Shown here piece by piece: positions 1 to 10,587 of a DNA stretch of 64,000 nt (position 1 is the stretch's first letter; each line of letters starts with the position of its first letter). Source of the DNA: Loripinus fragilis (lineage: Eukaryota > Mollusca > Bivalvia > Lucinida > Lucinidae); the NCBI GenBank assembly GCA_964019695.1, contig OZ026530.1, forward strand, positions 28,936,690-29,000,689. Direction: 5' to 3'. The notes beneath the pieces are model-generated. The model was not told the DNA's origin. It worked only from the letters and a program-made list of their open reading frames with translations, and did not search any database. Position numbers and translations under genes: made by a program.

Positions 1-540
1 CAGCCTCTGTATCAGCAAGTCTGATCATTTTTCGCTGTCTACTCATCGGTATCTTAAACATTTTAAAACCCATGGTTCGTTGATTCAGGCAGCAAACACT
101 CTGAGTGGACATGATGGGTGTTCAGGCTGACCGAATATGTCTTTTTTTGGTACTCATTAAAAATTAATATGATTTTAAATCCTTTGCATCTCGGTTGAAA
201 TCAGGTGGGTGCAGCTCGAAGCCGCTGGTAATATTTTTTCAATCTTGTACATTCTTTTTTCAAAACTAAAATAGGGCAGTTGTCAGTCACTCAGGTCTGT
301 CAAATGAACAGCAGAGCATAGAATCCACCAACAACTGCTTCATATGGATTTCTCTGGTTAGCTTATCAGTCTTTTTATTTGGTCATTCCCTTATGGAAAT
401 TTCATGCCTGAACCTGTATGAATCACCTTCTGAATATTTGCTTAAACATTTCTGAATTGGTCTAAATCATTCCATTATCCCCTTTTCTGAATCTTTGCTG
501 CTTTTCGGACCTTTAAGCCTTTAAGCAATCATCAGATCGT
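1..540. other. Unassigned AT-rich sequence
   Basis: No long open frame, RNA gene or clear repeat seen. It leads into the TTCAG-rich tract that starts near 540. Confidence 0.5.
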
Positions 541-900
541 TTGAAGATTGATTCAGACCAGCAATTTATTCAAATCCATTGTGATTCAGATATTATCTGC
601 AATGATTCAGAAGCATTCAGATGTAGTTCAGAAGAATTCAGAAAAGGTTTTGGATCATTTAGCCATGATTCAGAAATACTCAGAAGCATTCAGACATGAT
701 TACGAGGTATTCAGACATATTTAGCCATGATTCAGAAATACTCAGAAGCATTCAGACATGATTAAGAGGTATTCAGACATATTTAGTAATGATTCAGAAA
801 CAGTGCAGCTTGATTCAGAAATATTTAGCTATGATTCTGATATATTTAGTCATGATTCAGAAATATTCAAGCACAATTCAGTCAGAATTCAGAAAGGGAT
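540..900. repeat. Degenerate GATTCAG minisatellite
   Basis: The word ATTCAGA recurs at irregular 10-25 bp spacing. The clearest repeat is a 62-bp unit, seen twice at about 661-722 and 723-784, both carrying GCCATGATTCAGAAATACTC. The 60-codon open frame at 758-940 is a by-product of this repeat (recurring Asp-Ser-Glu-Ile-Phe) and is not called a gene. Confidence 0.75.
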
Positions 901-904
901 AAGT

Positions 905-1690
905 TCACGAAGGGGTAAAATTGGCCCTGTAAAATACTAATTTAGAAATGTATGAATATAATATAAATGACATTATTTCTGAAGAAGACTATCTTCCCTC
1001 TCTTCAAATACATACCAAACAATTTCTTGGATGCTTCCCTAATACCGCAAAAATCCATAATGTGACCCCAGTTTCCCCAAAATGGCTGATATTGTGGGGA
1101 TTTAGTGTAAATATATCCATAACAAAACATGAGGCCATTATTTCGACACCACAATTTTTGGCTTAGCTGTGCAAATTAACATTGAGAACCCATGAGCCAA
1201 GATTATAAGGTGTCGAAATTATGGCTTCATAATGTAATATTACATAACCTAAACGATCACGTTTGGATATTAGGTCTGTGTTTGGTCTTTTCAGGCCATT
1301 TATTCATGTTCTAAGGCTTAAAATATACAAATATGACTACATTATCTCATGAAAGCAGGGTTGGACTATTTTAGAAGCAGAAAATACGTCCACCTTCTCA
1401 CATTTTACAGTGCAAACAATACCGATGCCGAAATAATGTTACGTCCGAAATTTACATTCAGTAAGAGAAGCTCGTCGTGCTACTGTTAGTTTTTGTCTGC
1501 TTTCGCAGGTATATACTACCGCTTTTGGTTAACGGGGTGTGAATTTATCCATAAATCACTATTACAAAAATACACAGGGTCATATTAATACAATTTATGA
1601 GTGTCAGCTTGCTTATTTTTGTATATTTTTAAAGCCTATTGTTGTTTTGTTCGTATTTAGAAATATATAGTTTTAAAAGCGCTGCAACCA
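905..1690. other. Unassigned sequence
   Basis: Two overlapping short open frames lie here on opposite strands (942-1154 minus, 948-1166 plus). Neither resembles a known family. No repeat or RNA gene recognised. Confidence 0.4.
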
Positions 1691-1695
1691 AGTAT

Positions 1696-1800
1696 AATAA
1701 CTGCGTGGCCGTACGGTTAAGTCCATGATTATTTCTTTGTTTTGCAAGGGGTCCAAGGTTCAATCCTCACCGACGTCAATCTTTTTTTCTTTTTTTCCCC
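1696..1800 (+). repeat. tRNA-like SINE head with T-rich tail
   Basis: A pol III A-box-like stretch (about 1703-1720, CGTGGCCGTACGGTTAAGTC) is followed by a B box GGTTCAATCC at 1757-1766 and then a T-rich tail from about 1781. The spacing fits a tRNA-derived short interspersed element. The acceptor ends do not pair well, so it is not called a functional tRNA. The end CTCACCGACGTC is shared with the minus-strand copy near 42290. Confidence 0.6.
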
Positions 1801-1999
1801 GTTTCTCTTCAATACCTCCTCAAAGTGATAGTTTATATATTATTGCAAGCTTTGAGGTTTAACTGATAGCTGAAAACAATTATCCACATGTCCTGGTCGT
1901 TTTTTTTTCAGAAATTTTCCACTGTCCAGAATATACTTACGACAAGCATATTTGACAAGCCTTTATTGTATTCCATAAGCTCACTAAAAGCATGGCTCA

Positions 2000-2278
2000 C
2001 ATGCGCGGATCCAGTAATTTTCGTCTAAGGATCGGGGGGGGGGGGGGTGCCATATTGACAGAATCTGACAGAAAAATGCTTGGTCAACTTTTTGGTCCTC
2101 AAACATATCTACAGTGGGTTCAACGTCCTTGACTTGTTTACAGTGGGGTCAACTTTCAATTTCAAAGAAAAATGTACTTTTTGGTTCCAAAGGGGTCCAA
2201 CATTTTCCAGGGGTGGGGTCAAACTTAATTGCTTATTCCCTATATAACTTGTGATTTTCTTCTCTGGGCCCGTGCATG
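2000..2278 (+). repeat. Family A TIR repeat, copy 1
   Basis: Bounded by CATGCGCGGATCCAG on the left and an imperfect inverted match CTGGGCCCGTGCATG on the right. The interior has G-runs (2032-2047) and repeated GGGGTCAAC or GGGGTCCAAC words. Related copies lie at 6156-6380, 32700-32945, 35855-35955, 42612-42910, 43115-43365 and 59217-59500. No coding content, so it looks like a non-autonomous DNA element; the superfamily is not determined. Confidence 0.65.
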
Positions 2279-2279
2279 A

Positions 2280-3542
2280 CTGATCGGCCTGTTTCATGTC
2301 TTAATCATGAGTTATGTTTAGTCTGTATTGCACTGATTTTCCTATTGCAAAAATAACGTATTTGATCGCCAATATGCGTATCTTTATGATTTTTAAAACT
2401 AGAAATGTGTCAATATGGCACGGTTGGAGACCGTTATGAAAGAAAAATCGCATTGGGCATTAACGATGTATGGCTGTTTGGATAAGGTGATAGGTCTACT
2501 ATAATTATGTCCCTCACTGTCCCCGTGTACCCCATGTGTAAACTTAACTGTTAAGAACTGGGGATTTTTTGGTCAATAATCGGTAATGACGCATGTTTCA
2601 CATACGTTCGACAAGACGTTCAGTTGATTCAAAGATAGATGAGAATCGCTGTAAACAAAAATATGAACTAATCCAGGTAATGGGTTTTTTATACAGGTAT
2701 ATTACATTAACTGCCTCAAACTGCAGTATTACATTGACCGTTATACTGATGTTTCAAAGATGCAAAATAATAGGACTATACCACGTTGTATTTTTTCCAT
2801 ACTATCAATCTGTTGGGTGAACAGTTTTCTTTATACTTTGTCACACCTGTACTAGTATCGGGAAAATAAAGGAAGGTGACATTTTTTTAGGATTTATCAT
2901 AATTTCAGGAGTCAGGCACATCGTTTAGAAAATAAAGTTCCATGTAAAACTTAGAAGTTTGAATTATACTAACAATTAAACTCCAGCTGAAATGCTTTGG
3001 ACTTTTTTGCGATGATTTTACTATGTAACTTTTTTCGAAATCCTTATACCGATGAAAAGCATTCAGGAACATCCCTGCCAACTTCTCAAAACGGTTCCAA
3101 CATCCAAGACGATGAAGTTACATCTGTGCATAGATGCACTCTGAGCATTTTAAGCAAAGCGCAAATATAACAAGTCGACAGATGTTAATCAAAATGTTAC
3201 ATTGTACCGCCACAATTCACTTATTAAAGCGATGTATGGCTTGTTCAAATATATTGGAAATCGCGCCTGATTCGCACGTGTGTTAAGCCAGTGGGATCAT
3301 CTCGGAGCCGTAAATTTTAGAACACGTGCAAAGGAAAATGGCACGTTGTGCAAATCCCAAACTTTGGTCGTACAAATGAGCCTGTCTGACGTTGATTCTG
3401 TGCGTGCACGAAAAATTATGAGCATACAAATGGCAGTTTTATCACTTTCATGTTTATTTTATAATACCTTTTTTACGAATTTTACTGTCAATAAAAAACA
3501 AATTAAGACGAATTCAAATAAGTGCAAAAAATTCCATCTAAA
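2280..3542. other. Unassigned sequence
   Basis: Short open frames at 2593-2820 and 3280-3582 have no recognisable similarity; the second runs into the MITE at 3545. No splice-bounded exon or RNA gene recognised. Confidence 0.4.
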
Positions 3543-3544
3543 TA

Positions 3545-3878
3545 CAGTTGAATCTCGTTATTTCGAAGTCCTAGGGACTTGAGGTTTTATTTCGAATTAT
3601 CGAAAGTTCGAATTATAATGAGGTAGAAATAAAGAATATATAGCCCCCAGAAATTATAATTATCATTTTTTTCTTATCAAATATATGTTTTCAGTGCATA
3701 AAAGAAACGTCTCCCTGAGGCGTTTCTTTTACGCACACAAAACATATATTATTATTATAGAAAGTTATTAAAATAGATCATGAATAGGTCCTATACTCTG
3801 AATTCAGTGTGTCCCAAATTTATTTCGAATTAGGCAGTATCTCAAAAAATCGGATTTCGAATTTTTGAAGTTTTACTG
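3545..3878 (+). mobile_element. pogo/Tigger-like MITE, 334 bp
   Basis: The element starts CAGTTGAATCTCGTTATTTC and ends with an inverted, diverged match finishing TTTTACTG. It is flanked on both sides by TA (3543-3544 and 3879-3880), the target duplication of the Tc1/mariner/pogo group. TIRs of the type CAGTTGAA..CTCGTTAT are typical of Tigger/pogo elements. The interior holds a strong inverted repeat (about 3680-3755, arms with AAAAGAAACG and CGTTTCTTTT) and no transposase. It is a non-autonomous derivative. Confidence 0.75.
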
Positions 3879-3885
3879 TACACAA

Positions 3886-4060
3886 AATCTGTATGTGCAA
3901 CAAACACCAGACCTTTTGGAGAAGTTGGCGGGAAGTCTCCTATGCAGCTTTATCGTAAGGACATTTTGCTAAAATTGAAGATACAAACGTTATTGCGAAA
4001 AAATAGCAGCTGGAATTTTTTTCATTTCGTATAATAACTTATTTTCAGGATTGAGAGATT
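3886..4060. other. Unassigned sequence
   Basis: AT-rich, no open frame of note. A polypyrimidine-AG string ending at 4047 lies just before the tRNA-like sequence and is probably incidental. Confidence 0.3.
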
Positions 4061-4065
4061 GAGAT

Positions 4066-4180
4066 TTACTGTCGTGGTAGAGTACTTGACTCGAGACCGA
4101 GTGTCCGTGGGTTCAAGCCTCACCGGCGCTACAGCGTTGTGTCCTTGAGCAAGACACATTAATCCTAGCTTAGTAATGGT
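4066..4180 (+). repeat. tRNA-like SINE with conserved tail
   Basis: An A-box-like GTCGTGGTAGAGTAC (4071-4085) and B box GGGTTCAAGCCTC (4109-4121) are followed by a tail with GTGTCCTTGAGCAAGACAC (about 4140-4158). That tail resembles a motif seen in the bodies of many metazoan tRNA-derived SINEs (recalled, not searched). The right boundary is uncertain. Confidence 0.65.
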
Positions 4181-5115
4181 TTTACCCAGTAAGACCCGTC
4201 CCTACATAACTGAAAGATTGTTGATGTAACTCACGGCAAACAAGGTTTTACTATTATCACTTTTGAATTCCGTCCATCAAAAATGCTATCATGACGTTTC
4301 GTTTTGTGTAAATGCTTAGTGTAAGTCCCATTATCATATCCCACTATAGCGAGGCGGGGAGAATCAAAAATAGCAGCTTAACATCGGCCCAGCAATAAGT
4401 AATTACCTTTCACCATATTGGTTAGCTTTAACGTTCTTTCTGGAACTTTATAGCATTAGCGTTCTTTCTGGGACTTTATCAAAACCGAATGATTTCACAA
4501 ATCATACACATGAACTTAATCATTTAAAATTCTACATTGTCTTTAATTTGAGCGGGCAGGGAAGGCTCTGACTAGTCTGTTCGAATGCTCAATCTACCAT
4601 GCAACTGCGCTGGTCGCCAATGATAAAAAAAAAACATAAATAGCTTCTGAGCTGACTTAAATATTACAGCATCACTCTACAATAAGTTACCACGTCCAGG
4701 AAACCCAACTATATAATTGGGCCTCGTCGCGAGAAAACCTGTCTTCGGTGGTTTGCGAACAACAAAGACTAGATGATAGGCTTTTAACTTTGATCTGCAT
4801 TATAACCAAGGTGAACTTAAGGGTTAGAGAAATGTGTTTAATGTTTTGTGATTTATAAGTTTGACGTCGCGCACAGTATTGGCGTGCAAAACGTGGTTTT
4901 GCCTTTTTTTTTACCGATTTTTAATGTTCTGGTCATTTTTTTGGTTTGGATACTAGGGGCGTACATTCGCCTTGTTAAGAGTTTATTGATTCTTAGTTTT
5001 TATTTATCAAAACAGTTAAAGGAGAGCTCAAGAACTCAAAATTTGGGGGTAAAACGTCTGTAACTCTGTAACGATACCGCTGTAGTAGGCATGCGCAAAT
5101 GCGTGTAACAACGCC
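4180..5115. other. Unassigned sequence
   Basis: Includes a weak minus-strand tRNA-like A-box remnant near 4586-4620 and an open frame at 4848-5063 (71 codons, hydrophobic, not recognised). Nothing else supported. Confidence 0.35.
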
Positions 5116-5116
5116 A

Positions 5117-5182
5117 TTTTGACGTCAATTTTTACGGAATTTAGTCTACGTCAAAGCTGATACGTCACCGTTCAACGGCATA
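5117..5182 (+). promoter_or_regulatory. CRE-containing candidate promoter
   Basis: A perfect cAMP-response palindrome TGACGTCA near 5120 is followed by TACGTCA half-site-like words near 5146 and 5161. These sit 100-160 bp upstream of an ATG with a strong splice donor (5283-5294). The motif is visible; promoter activity is inferred. Confidence 0.35.
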
Positions 5183-5282
5183 TCCAGTTTGTTGTTTATT
5201 TCTCTACAACGGCGTCTCAGAAAGTTAAGTGTTGTAAAATAAAATCTGTAACTCGTGACAAAAACGCGCGTAAAATACAGGC

Positions 5283-5294
5283 ATGGTCTCTTCG
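5283..5294 (+). CDS. Candidate first coding exon (4 codons)
   Basis: ATG at 5283 opens four codons (Met-Val-Ser-Ser) ending exactly at a consensus splice donor, TCG followed by GTAAGT. About 730 bp downstream is a second small exon-like block with matching phase 0 (6022-6060). Joined, the two give a 17-residue hydrophobic N-terminus. CRE-like sites lie just upstream. No third exon was identified. The product is unknown; a chance arrangement or a remnant is possible. Confidence 0.35.
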
Positions 5295-5299
5295 GTAAG

Positions 5300-6020
5300 T
5301 GATTTTGTAATCTTCGTGGCGTTTTATTGACAAAATATTTGTTTGTTTGAAATGTACCTTTTCCGTTGTGAAAGATAATCGAAAAATATTTGCATTGCCG
5401 CTTTCTATTTAAAAATGTTCAAGAAAACACCCAGTCTTAAAATTTGTTACCAAAGCACAATTTTCATTAAAATAAATACACAAACTCTTGAAATTTAAGC
5501 ATAGCTTTACCGTTGAAAATGAAACTCACTAGCAAATTATATCTCCACAATGTACTTTGCGTGCTTACTTATAAATGCGGTCTATGAAGTTTATCCGCCG
5601 AAAAATAAAGAAATTGTGAACATTTACCTCAGTCTTAAATTTTGTTACCGGCGGAAAAAATGACGTTAACATAGAGACGTCAAACGAGGCAATTGGGAAT
5701 AAGATGCCGTTTTCAGTTCTCTTGTGTATGCGTGTTTACTACGTTGGAAATACTTATTCTAACGTGTATGAAATCGAATTTATTGATGTTTGAAAGCTAG
5801 AAAACGATTTTCATATATTTTACCAGCGAATGAAAGTCTCTCCAGAAGCAAAGCGTCTAGCTAAAGAGAAGAAAAAAGAATTAAGCGTCGCGACGTTACA
5901 ATTCGACGTTACGTTTTGTACGGCAATACCATGCGCGCCGTCTTTCTCTTAAAAAAAAACCTTCGCCGGGAATAGGATATAAACTCGACAAATCTATTTT
6001 GTTTGTCTTCTGTTTTGCCA
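5300..6020. other. Intron-like interval between two candidate exons
   Basis: No repeat or open frame recognised. It begins GTAAGT and ends in a pyrimidine-rich tract closing with TTTTGCCAG, as an intron would. Confidence 0.35.
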
Positions 6021-6021
6021 G

Positions 6022-6060
6022 GCGACACATCCAATTCTCGGAATTCTAGTTATTGATGTG
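6022..6060 (+). CDS. Candidate internal micro-exon (39 nt)
   Basis: Preceded by a strong acceptor (TGTCTTCTGTTTTGCCAG) and followed directly by a consensus donor GTAAGT at 6061. It is 39 nt, exactly 13 codons, and open in the phase set by the exon at 5283-5294, encoding a hydrophobic stretch ending Leu-Val-Ile-Asp-Val. The paired strong sites, length divisible by three and matched phase favour a real exon. The family A repeat starts about 95 bp further on, and no following exon was found before the Gypsy insertion at 6977. Confidence 0.4.
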
Positions 6061-6155
6061 GTAAGTTTCAAAATCTAGTGTACTGGTCCATTTTTATTGA
6101 TTTCTTTGAAGAAAAGCATTGCTTGATCTAGTAGTCTCCCTTTCAAGTAATATCA

Positions 6156-6380
6156 AGCACAGATCCAGAACGTTTTGTCAGAGGGGGTCCAACTTTGACT
6201 TTTCTTTGGTTGATGGGGGAGGGAGGGTCATTATACCACTATAAGCGGGCCATCATCGGCCCACTAGCGCAACGCGTGCCGATAATGATCCAACATTGAA
6301 TGCTTGCTTGGTAGTTTTGTGATTTTTCTTGGTGGGGGTCCGGACCCCCTGCCCCCCCCCCCCCTCCGGATCCGCGCATG
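6156..6380 (+). repeat. Family A TIR repeat, copy 2
   Basis: Starts near CACAGATCCAGAACGTTTTG and ends CCGGATCCGCGCATG, the inverted form of the left end of copy 1. The centre has AGAGGGGGTCCAAC, GGGGGTCCGGACCCCC and a C-run. The right end is followed by about 320 bp also found after the copy at 35855-35955. Confidence 0.65.
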
Positions 6381-6705
6381 GATGTGCGTAACTTTTTCAG
6401 CGGTTTGTCTACGCTATTTGAACCTGAAACGGCACTACGGTGTGCGCTTCCTTGAAATGTATAGAATTTTACAGTTACAGATATACTCTAGGATATAACT
6501 ATTCGGAGTTGCTCTACGTCATTGTCCTGAAATTAACGGCTTTATAAATATTGATTCGAGTTGAACGCTCATGGCGATCATTAGCTTGTATTCGTGACCT
6601 GAGGTTGGTATTGTAGTTTTCAGTAAGTTACATTCATACTAGGAAGGTTATAGCTGAGCATCGCCTTGTTTATTGACATAAAATTGACTATCAAACATTA
6701 ACAAA
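6381..6705 (+). repeat. Dispersed repeat shared with 35956-36260
   Basis: Runs from GATGTGCGTAACTTTTTCAG to TGACTATCAAACATTAA and matches 35956-36260 along its whole length with scattered substitutions and small indels. The best shared stretch reads CGTGACCTGAGGTTGGTATT. No coding content. It is either a larger element containing a family A end, or a duplication that carried the family A copy with it. Confidence 0.7.
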
Positions 6706-6971
6706 AAACCAAAAGCTCATACCAGTATTGTAGTGAAGCCTTCAAGCGTCAGGTATCCTAGTCCGGTATACAAAGGTAAGCTGGGGAGTTTGCACCAGAA
6801 GAATCCGGCTTGAGGTTCAAGCTTATAAACTAGTAATCGAGTACCCCTGCATTATCCGGGTATTCTCATTCTGAAAATCTTGTGCAAAGCAAGCTGAGAG
6901 TGCTGGAAGAAGACTGAGATAATTGTAGGTTTCTTGCCCCTCTTGCCGGTTTCTTCAAGGACTCTTTGATG
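6706..6971. other. Unassigned sequence before the Gypsy insertion
   Basis: No recognised gene or repeat. The last bases (6972-6976, CATAT) are the left target duplication of the retrotransposon. Confidence 0.4.
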
Positions 6972-6976
6972 CATAT

Positions 6977-7176
6977 TGTAATGTTCCTTAATAGGGTTCA
7001 ATAAGAACTACATTATTGGGTTATATTATATCTATTCTACATGATATATATTTGTATTTATCCATCAAGCTCTATAATACTGAATGAATCGCATGCAGGT
7101 ATCAGAAGCGCTCATGAATACCAAGCTCATTCTACAACAGTATTTTGGCATCTAACGTATTAACATAAACACTACA
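6977..7176 (-). repeat. Gypsy 1, 3' LTR
   Basis: A 200-bp direct repeat of the split LTR at 11890-11964 plus 16116-16244. On the minus strand it starts TGTAG and ends CATTACA, the TG..CA ends of LTRs. Only about seven substitutions separate the pair, four of them near the variable block at 7132-7136. Confidence 0.92.
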
Positions 7177-7191
7177 CCTTTCTCCCTTTTA
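7177..7191 (-). promoter_or_regulatory. Gypsy 1 polypurine tract
   Basis: Immediately upstream of the 3' LTR on the minus strand lies AAAAGGGAGAAAGG, the purine run expected to prime plus-strand synthesis. Confidence 0.75.
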
Positions 7192-7448
7192 GAAATAATT
7201 TCCCACACTTTACATGAGTAAATCAATTGGCAAACTACTTCTAAACATTATTATTATTTTAATCAACAAACTGGTCATAAAAATTAGGCGAAGAGCTTTG
7301 AATTCACAGCTGCTAATGTAAATGTCAGATAAAATCCATAACTCCCACAAAGTTTGTTTACCGTTATGTTATCTATCAGCTAGATAGATCTCCTGTCTCT
7401 CAAGTGTTTTTCCTGTGGTTTACTTCCGTGAGAAAGTGTCCCTGTTTT

Positions 7449-8723
7449 CTAAATAACGTTCTTTGCAAAGTAAGGTTTAACATGACACACATTACGGTAA
7501 CGAATGATGCCACTATTATCTTGTAATTTCAAAGAAGTGTAATTTTGACTGATTACTCTGTAAACTTTATTTTTAAAAGTTTGCAATACTTCCCCCTTTT
7601 CTTGTTTTAAAATGATAACTGGTTGGCCCACAGAAAACGTCCTGTATGACTTTGGCTTGGTTTTGTTTGCATGAAATTTGATTTTTTCTTTTTGTCTTCT
7701 GTCGCGTGCCCTTAATTTTGCAGGTACCGTATGTCGCTGCATTTCGGGAATTTTTGTTTTGATAGGCCTGTTGAACAACAGCTCAGCAGGGCTGACATTT
7801 GTCGTTGCATGTTTTGTTGCTTGGTAATGCAACAAAAACGTTTGCAGTTCAGTACGCCAGTTTTTATTTTCAGCAACTGCAGTTTTCACGCATTTTTTCA
7901 GCGAACGATTAAATCTTTCAACTTCTCCGTTTTGTCTTGGAAAAAATGGCATGGAATACGAGTGTGTTATTCCATGTTGCCTTAAGAAATCTTCCATTTC
8001 TGCACTGACCATATTCTGCGCATTGTCAGAAAGAATTTCAGAGGGCAGGCCCATCAAATTGAACCACTTTCGCAAATGGTTTATAATAGTTTGACTGGTC
8101 GTGGATGTGATAATTTCCACAAGCAGTAAACGCGAATAATAGTCAATTGCTACTAGAAGGTAGTATTTGTTTTCAATTGGACCCGAAATATCCATTGCTA
8201 ATCGTTGCCATGGACCATCAGGCAGTCTGGTCATTACAACGGGTGGTGCCCTCGATGGGACTGAAGTTACCTGGCAAGCATGACATGTTTTTATTTTGTT
8301 TAAGACATCTTCGTCAATGCTAGACCACCATACTTTAGCTCGAAGTAGCTGTTTTGTTCGGACAATACCCTGGTGTGACTCGTTTGCTAAATCTAAAACA
8401 CGTGGTTGTAATGATTTCGGGATTATTATTTTATTACCCTTGAGGATAATTGAATCCTTTACTGATAATTCATTTTTGATTTGACGATACGGTTTCAAAT
8501 CATCAGATTTGCTCCATCTGTTTGTTTGAATGCATTTACGCACCTTAATCAACGTTTCATCAGTTTCACATTTTTGTTGCATTTCTTCTAACGTGATTGC
8601 AATGAGTAAGCTTGTTTCCATTACATAATTGACATATTTCTCGGTGATGTCACACGTTTCATTGTCTGTTTCTGAAATCGGAGTACGAGATAGAATATCT
8701 GAAATATTCTCAGACCCTTTCAA
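7449..8723 (-). pseudogene. Gypsy 1 integrase (pol 3' part)
   Basis: An uninterrupted 424-codon frame. The N-terminal zinc-binding module is visible around residues 113-150 (His117, Cys147, Cys150), but the usual first His is replaced by Asn (ANESHQG). The catalytic core has Asp178 (MDISG), Asp233 (LSDNAQN) and Glu269 (VERFNR), with the classic 35-residue gap between the last two. The C-terminus is basic and resembles the DNA-binding domain. The frame starts at a non-ATG codon because it is really the continuation of pol, cut off by the MITE at 8732-9098. Integrase would insert cDNA into host DNA in the nucleus; this copy cannot be made as part of an intact polyprotein. Confidence 0.9.
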
Positions 8724-8731
8724 ATACTTAA

Positions 8732-9098
8732 AGCTGCATAGTCTGTAACTATGAACATTTATCGAAAAAAAAATATTTTCTTTTTAAATCATTTGTAAAA
8801 GTAGAATTAAGTTATTTTGTCACAATAAATCTAATTTCTACAGCTGAAAACTGCATGGAAAAGTGATTTATCTTATAAAAACAGGTGCTTTTTCTCTTGT
8901 TTGTAATTATTTGCGTCCCTCCAATAATTCTAGACAGGATTTATTAACATAAATGCGATTGTTTTGGCACTAATAATTTGTTAATTATTACGAAAAAGGT
9001 CAAATGTATACCTGAATTTTAGTATTTCTACTGTGTTCTTGAAAAACAGAAACATTATTTCTAAAATGAAAAGATCAAAAGTTACAGACTATGCAGCT
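8732..9098. mobile_element. TTAA-flanked MITE inside Gypsy 1 pol
   Basis: A 367-bp element with perfect 19-bp TIRs (AGCTGCATAGTCTGTAACT) flanked by TTAA at 8728-8731 and 9099-9102. Removing the element and one TTAA brings the RNase H end next to the integrase start at the expected place, so this is a clean insertion into pol. TTAA target duplication is the hallmark of piggyBac-type transposition. No coding capacity, so it was mobilised in trans. Confidence 0.88.
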
Positions 9099-9126
9099 TT
9101 AACTGTGAAATTGTACGGTTGCAATT

Positions 9127-10302
9127 TCAAACAAAGTTTTGAATCCTAGGAGGTGCTTGATGCGCACAAGTGAATATTCTTTCAAGGGCCTTATGATCTG
9201 AATAAACGGTAAACTGCATACCATATAAATAAACAGAAAAGCGTTGAATTCCAAATAATACACTGAGAGCCTCTCTCTCCGTTTGTGAGTAACGTCTTTC
9301 GGTAGGCGTTACTGTCCTACTAGCGTAAGCGACTGGACGTATATCCCCGTTTGGTTGATTTTGGTTCATTATTGCAGCTACACCGCACGGACTTCCATCC
9401 ACAATCAAATGGGTTTCTGCCGACGGATCATAATATGCCATAACCTTAGCACTAATTAAGCTTTGTTTCAGTGCGTCAAATGAACGTTGCTGCTCAGACG
9501 TCCACTGCCACGGGACATTTTTTCGCGTCAACATTCGCAGCGGCTCTGCGATTGTAGCATAGTTTTTTATGAACTTTGCACAGAAAGTAACTAGTCCTAG
9601 AAATGACAATACTTCTCCTGCGTCCTTTGGCGGGTCGGCGTCACGAACAGCCTTAACCTTGACTTCATCAATTTGTATCCCCTTGTTTGACAGAATATGT
9701 CCCATAAATTTTAAAGTGGAACAATTGAAAACACATTTCTTTTTGTTCAAAACAAGACCCTTATCACGTAACCTTGTAAGAACCATTTTTAAGACCTTAT
9801 CATGGTCTTCGTGGTTGTCTGCATAGATTATTATGTCGTCTACTATGTTTTTACAGTTTGGTATGTCCTGTAGAATTTGTTGCAAAATGCGTTGAAACAA
9901 TTCTGAAGCTGACGATACGCCATAATTCAGTCGTTTATATCTATACAGACCCTTATGACACACAAAGGTCGTGATATATCTACTCTGTTCACTAATTTCT
10001 ATCTGGTGAAAAGCCTCAGTTAGGTCTAGTCGGGAAAACAAGCTCGTACCGTTCATTTGCTGAAGTGTTTCGTCAATATTTGGCATAGGGAATCGTTCAC
10101 GCAAAATTGCCTTGTTGGCCTGTCGCATGTCAATTGCAAGTCTTACGGTATTGTTTTGTTTGGGTACTGCAACTAAGTTCGAGACCCAAGGGGTAGGTCC
10201 GAACGTTTTTTCGATGATGTCATTTTTTTCAAGCTCATCGATTTTATCTTCAATTTGTTTTTTCATCTTAAAGGGTGTTTGACGTAAAGGCTGTGCAATC
10301 AC
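9127..10302 (-). pseudogene. Gypsy 1 reverse transcriptase/RNase H
   Basis: A 391-codon frame with the RT palm motifs: Asp93 in SRLDLTEAF and the catalytic pair Asp155-Asp156 in IVDDIIIYA (Ile in place of the usual Tyr before VDD), then the RNase H domain with Asp302 (LIVDGSPCG) and TVYSDHKAL (Asp369). RT/RNase H copies the element RNA into DNA in the particle. The frame has no true ATG start: it continues from the upstream pol frame, separated by a one-base indel near 10302-10306. Its 3' end breaks at a second one-base loss near 9130, just before the MITE. Ty3/Gypsy assignment is firm from the domain order. Confidence 0.9.
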
Positions 10303-10585
10303 ACGGTGTCACTGACTTGTCTACATGTAAATCGAGCTGAAAATCTTTCAGTCGGCCGGTTCCCTTAAATACATCCTCAAATGATTTTACAATTGATTCT
10401 GTATTTTCTTGCGAATTATTAGTTTGGTCTGTTGATAACGAGTTGATCATACCGATATGCAATAGGCGTAGTTCAGTAGCACTTTTACGGCCAATTAATG
10501 GTTTACCTGTGCCTTTGATGACCTGGAAATTGATTTCATGGTCTTTACGACCAACTTGTACCCTTAATTTTGTTTGCACAAGCAA
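10268..10585 (-). pseudogene. Gypsy 1 pol linker (protease to RT)
   Basis: A 105-codon frame between protease and RT. It includes RKDHEINFQVIKGTGKPLIG, like the C-terminal half of the retropepsin region, and then the segment that leads into the RT N-terminus. It overlaps the RT frame by 35 bp in another phase, the sign of a one-base indel, and is cut from the protease frame by a stop near 10588. The start codon is not ATG. Confidence 0.7.
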
Positions 10586-10587
10586 GT

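Noticed and set aside
758..940. 60-residue Ser/Asp-rich protein
   Set aside because: It is the translation of the GATTCAG minisatellite.
4586..4620. Minus-strand tRNA gene
   Set aside because: Only an A-box-like stretch is present; no T-arm or acceptor pairing.
6022..6060. Isochorismatase/nicotinamidase-type hydrolase start
   Set aside because: LVIDV is like the first strand of that fold, but 17 residues without the following exon cannot support a family call.
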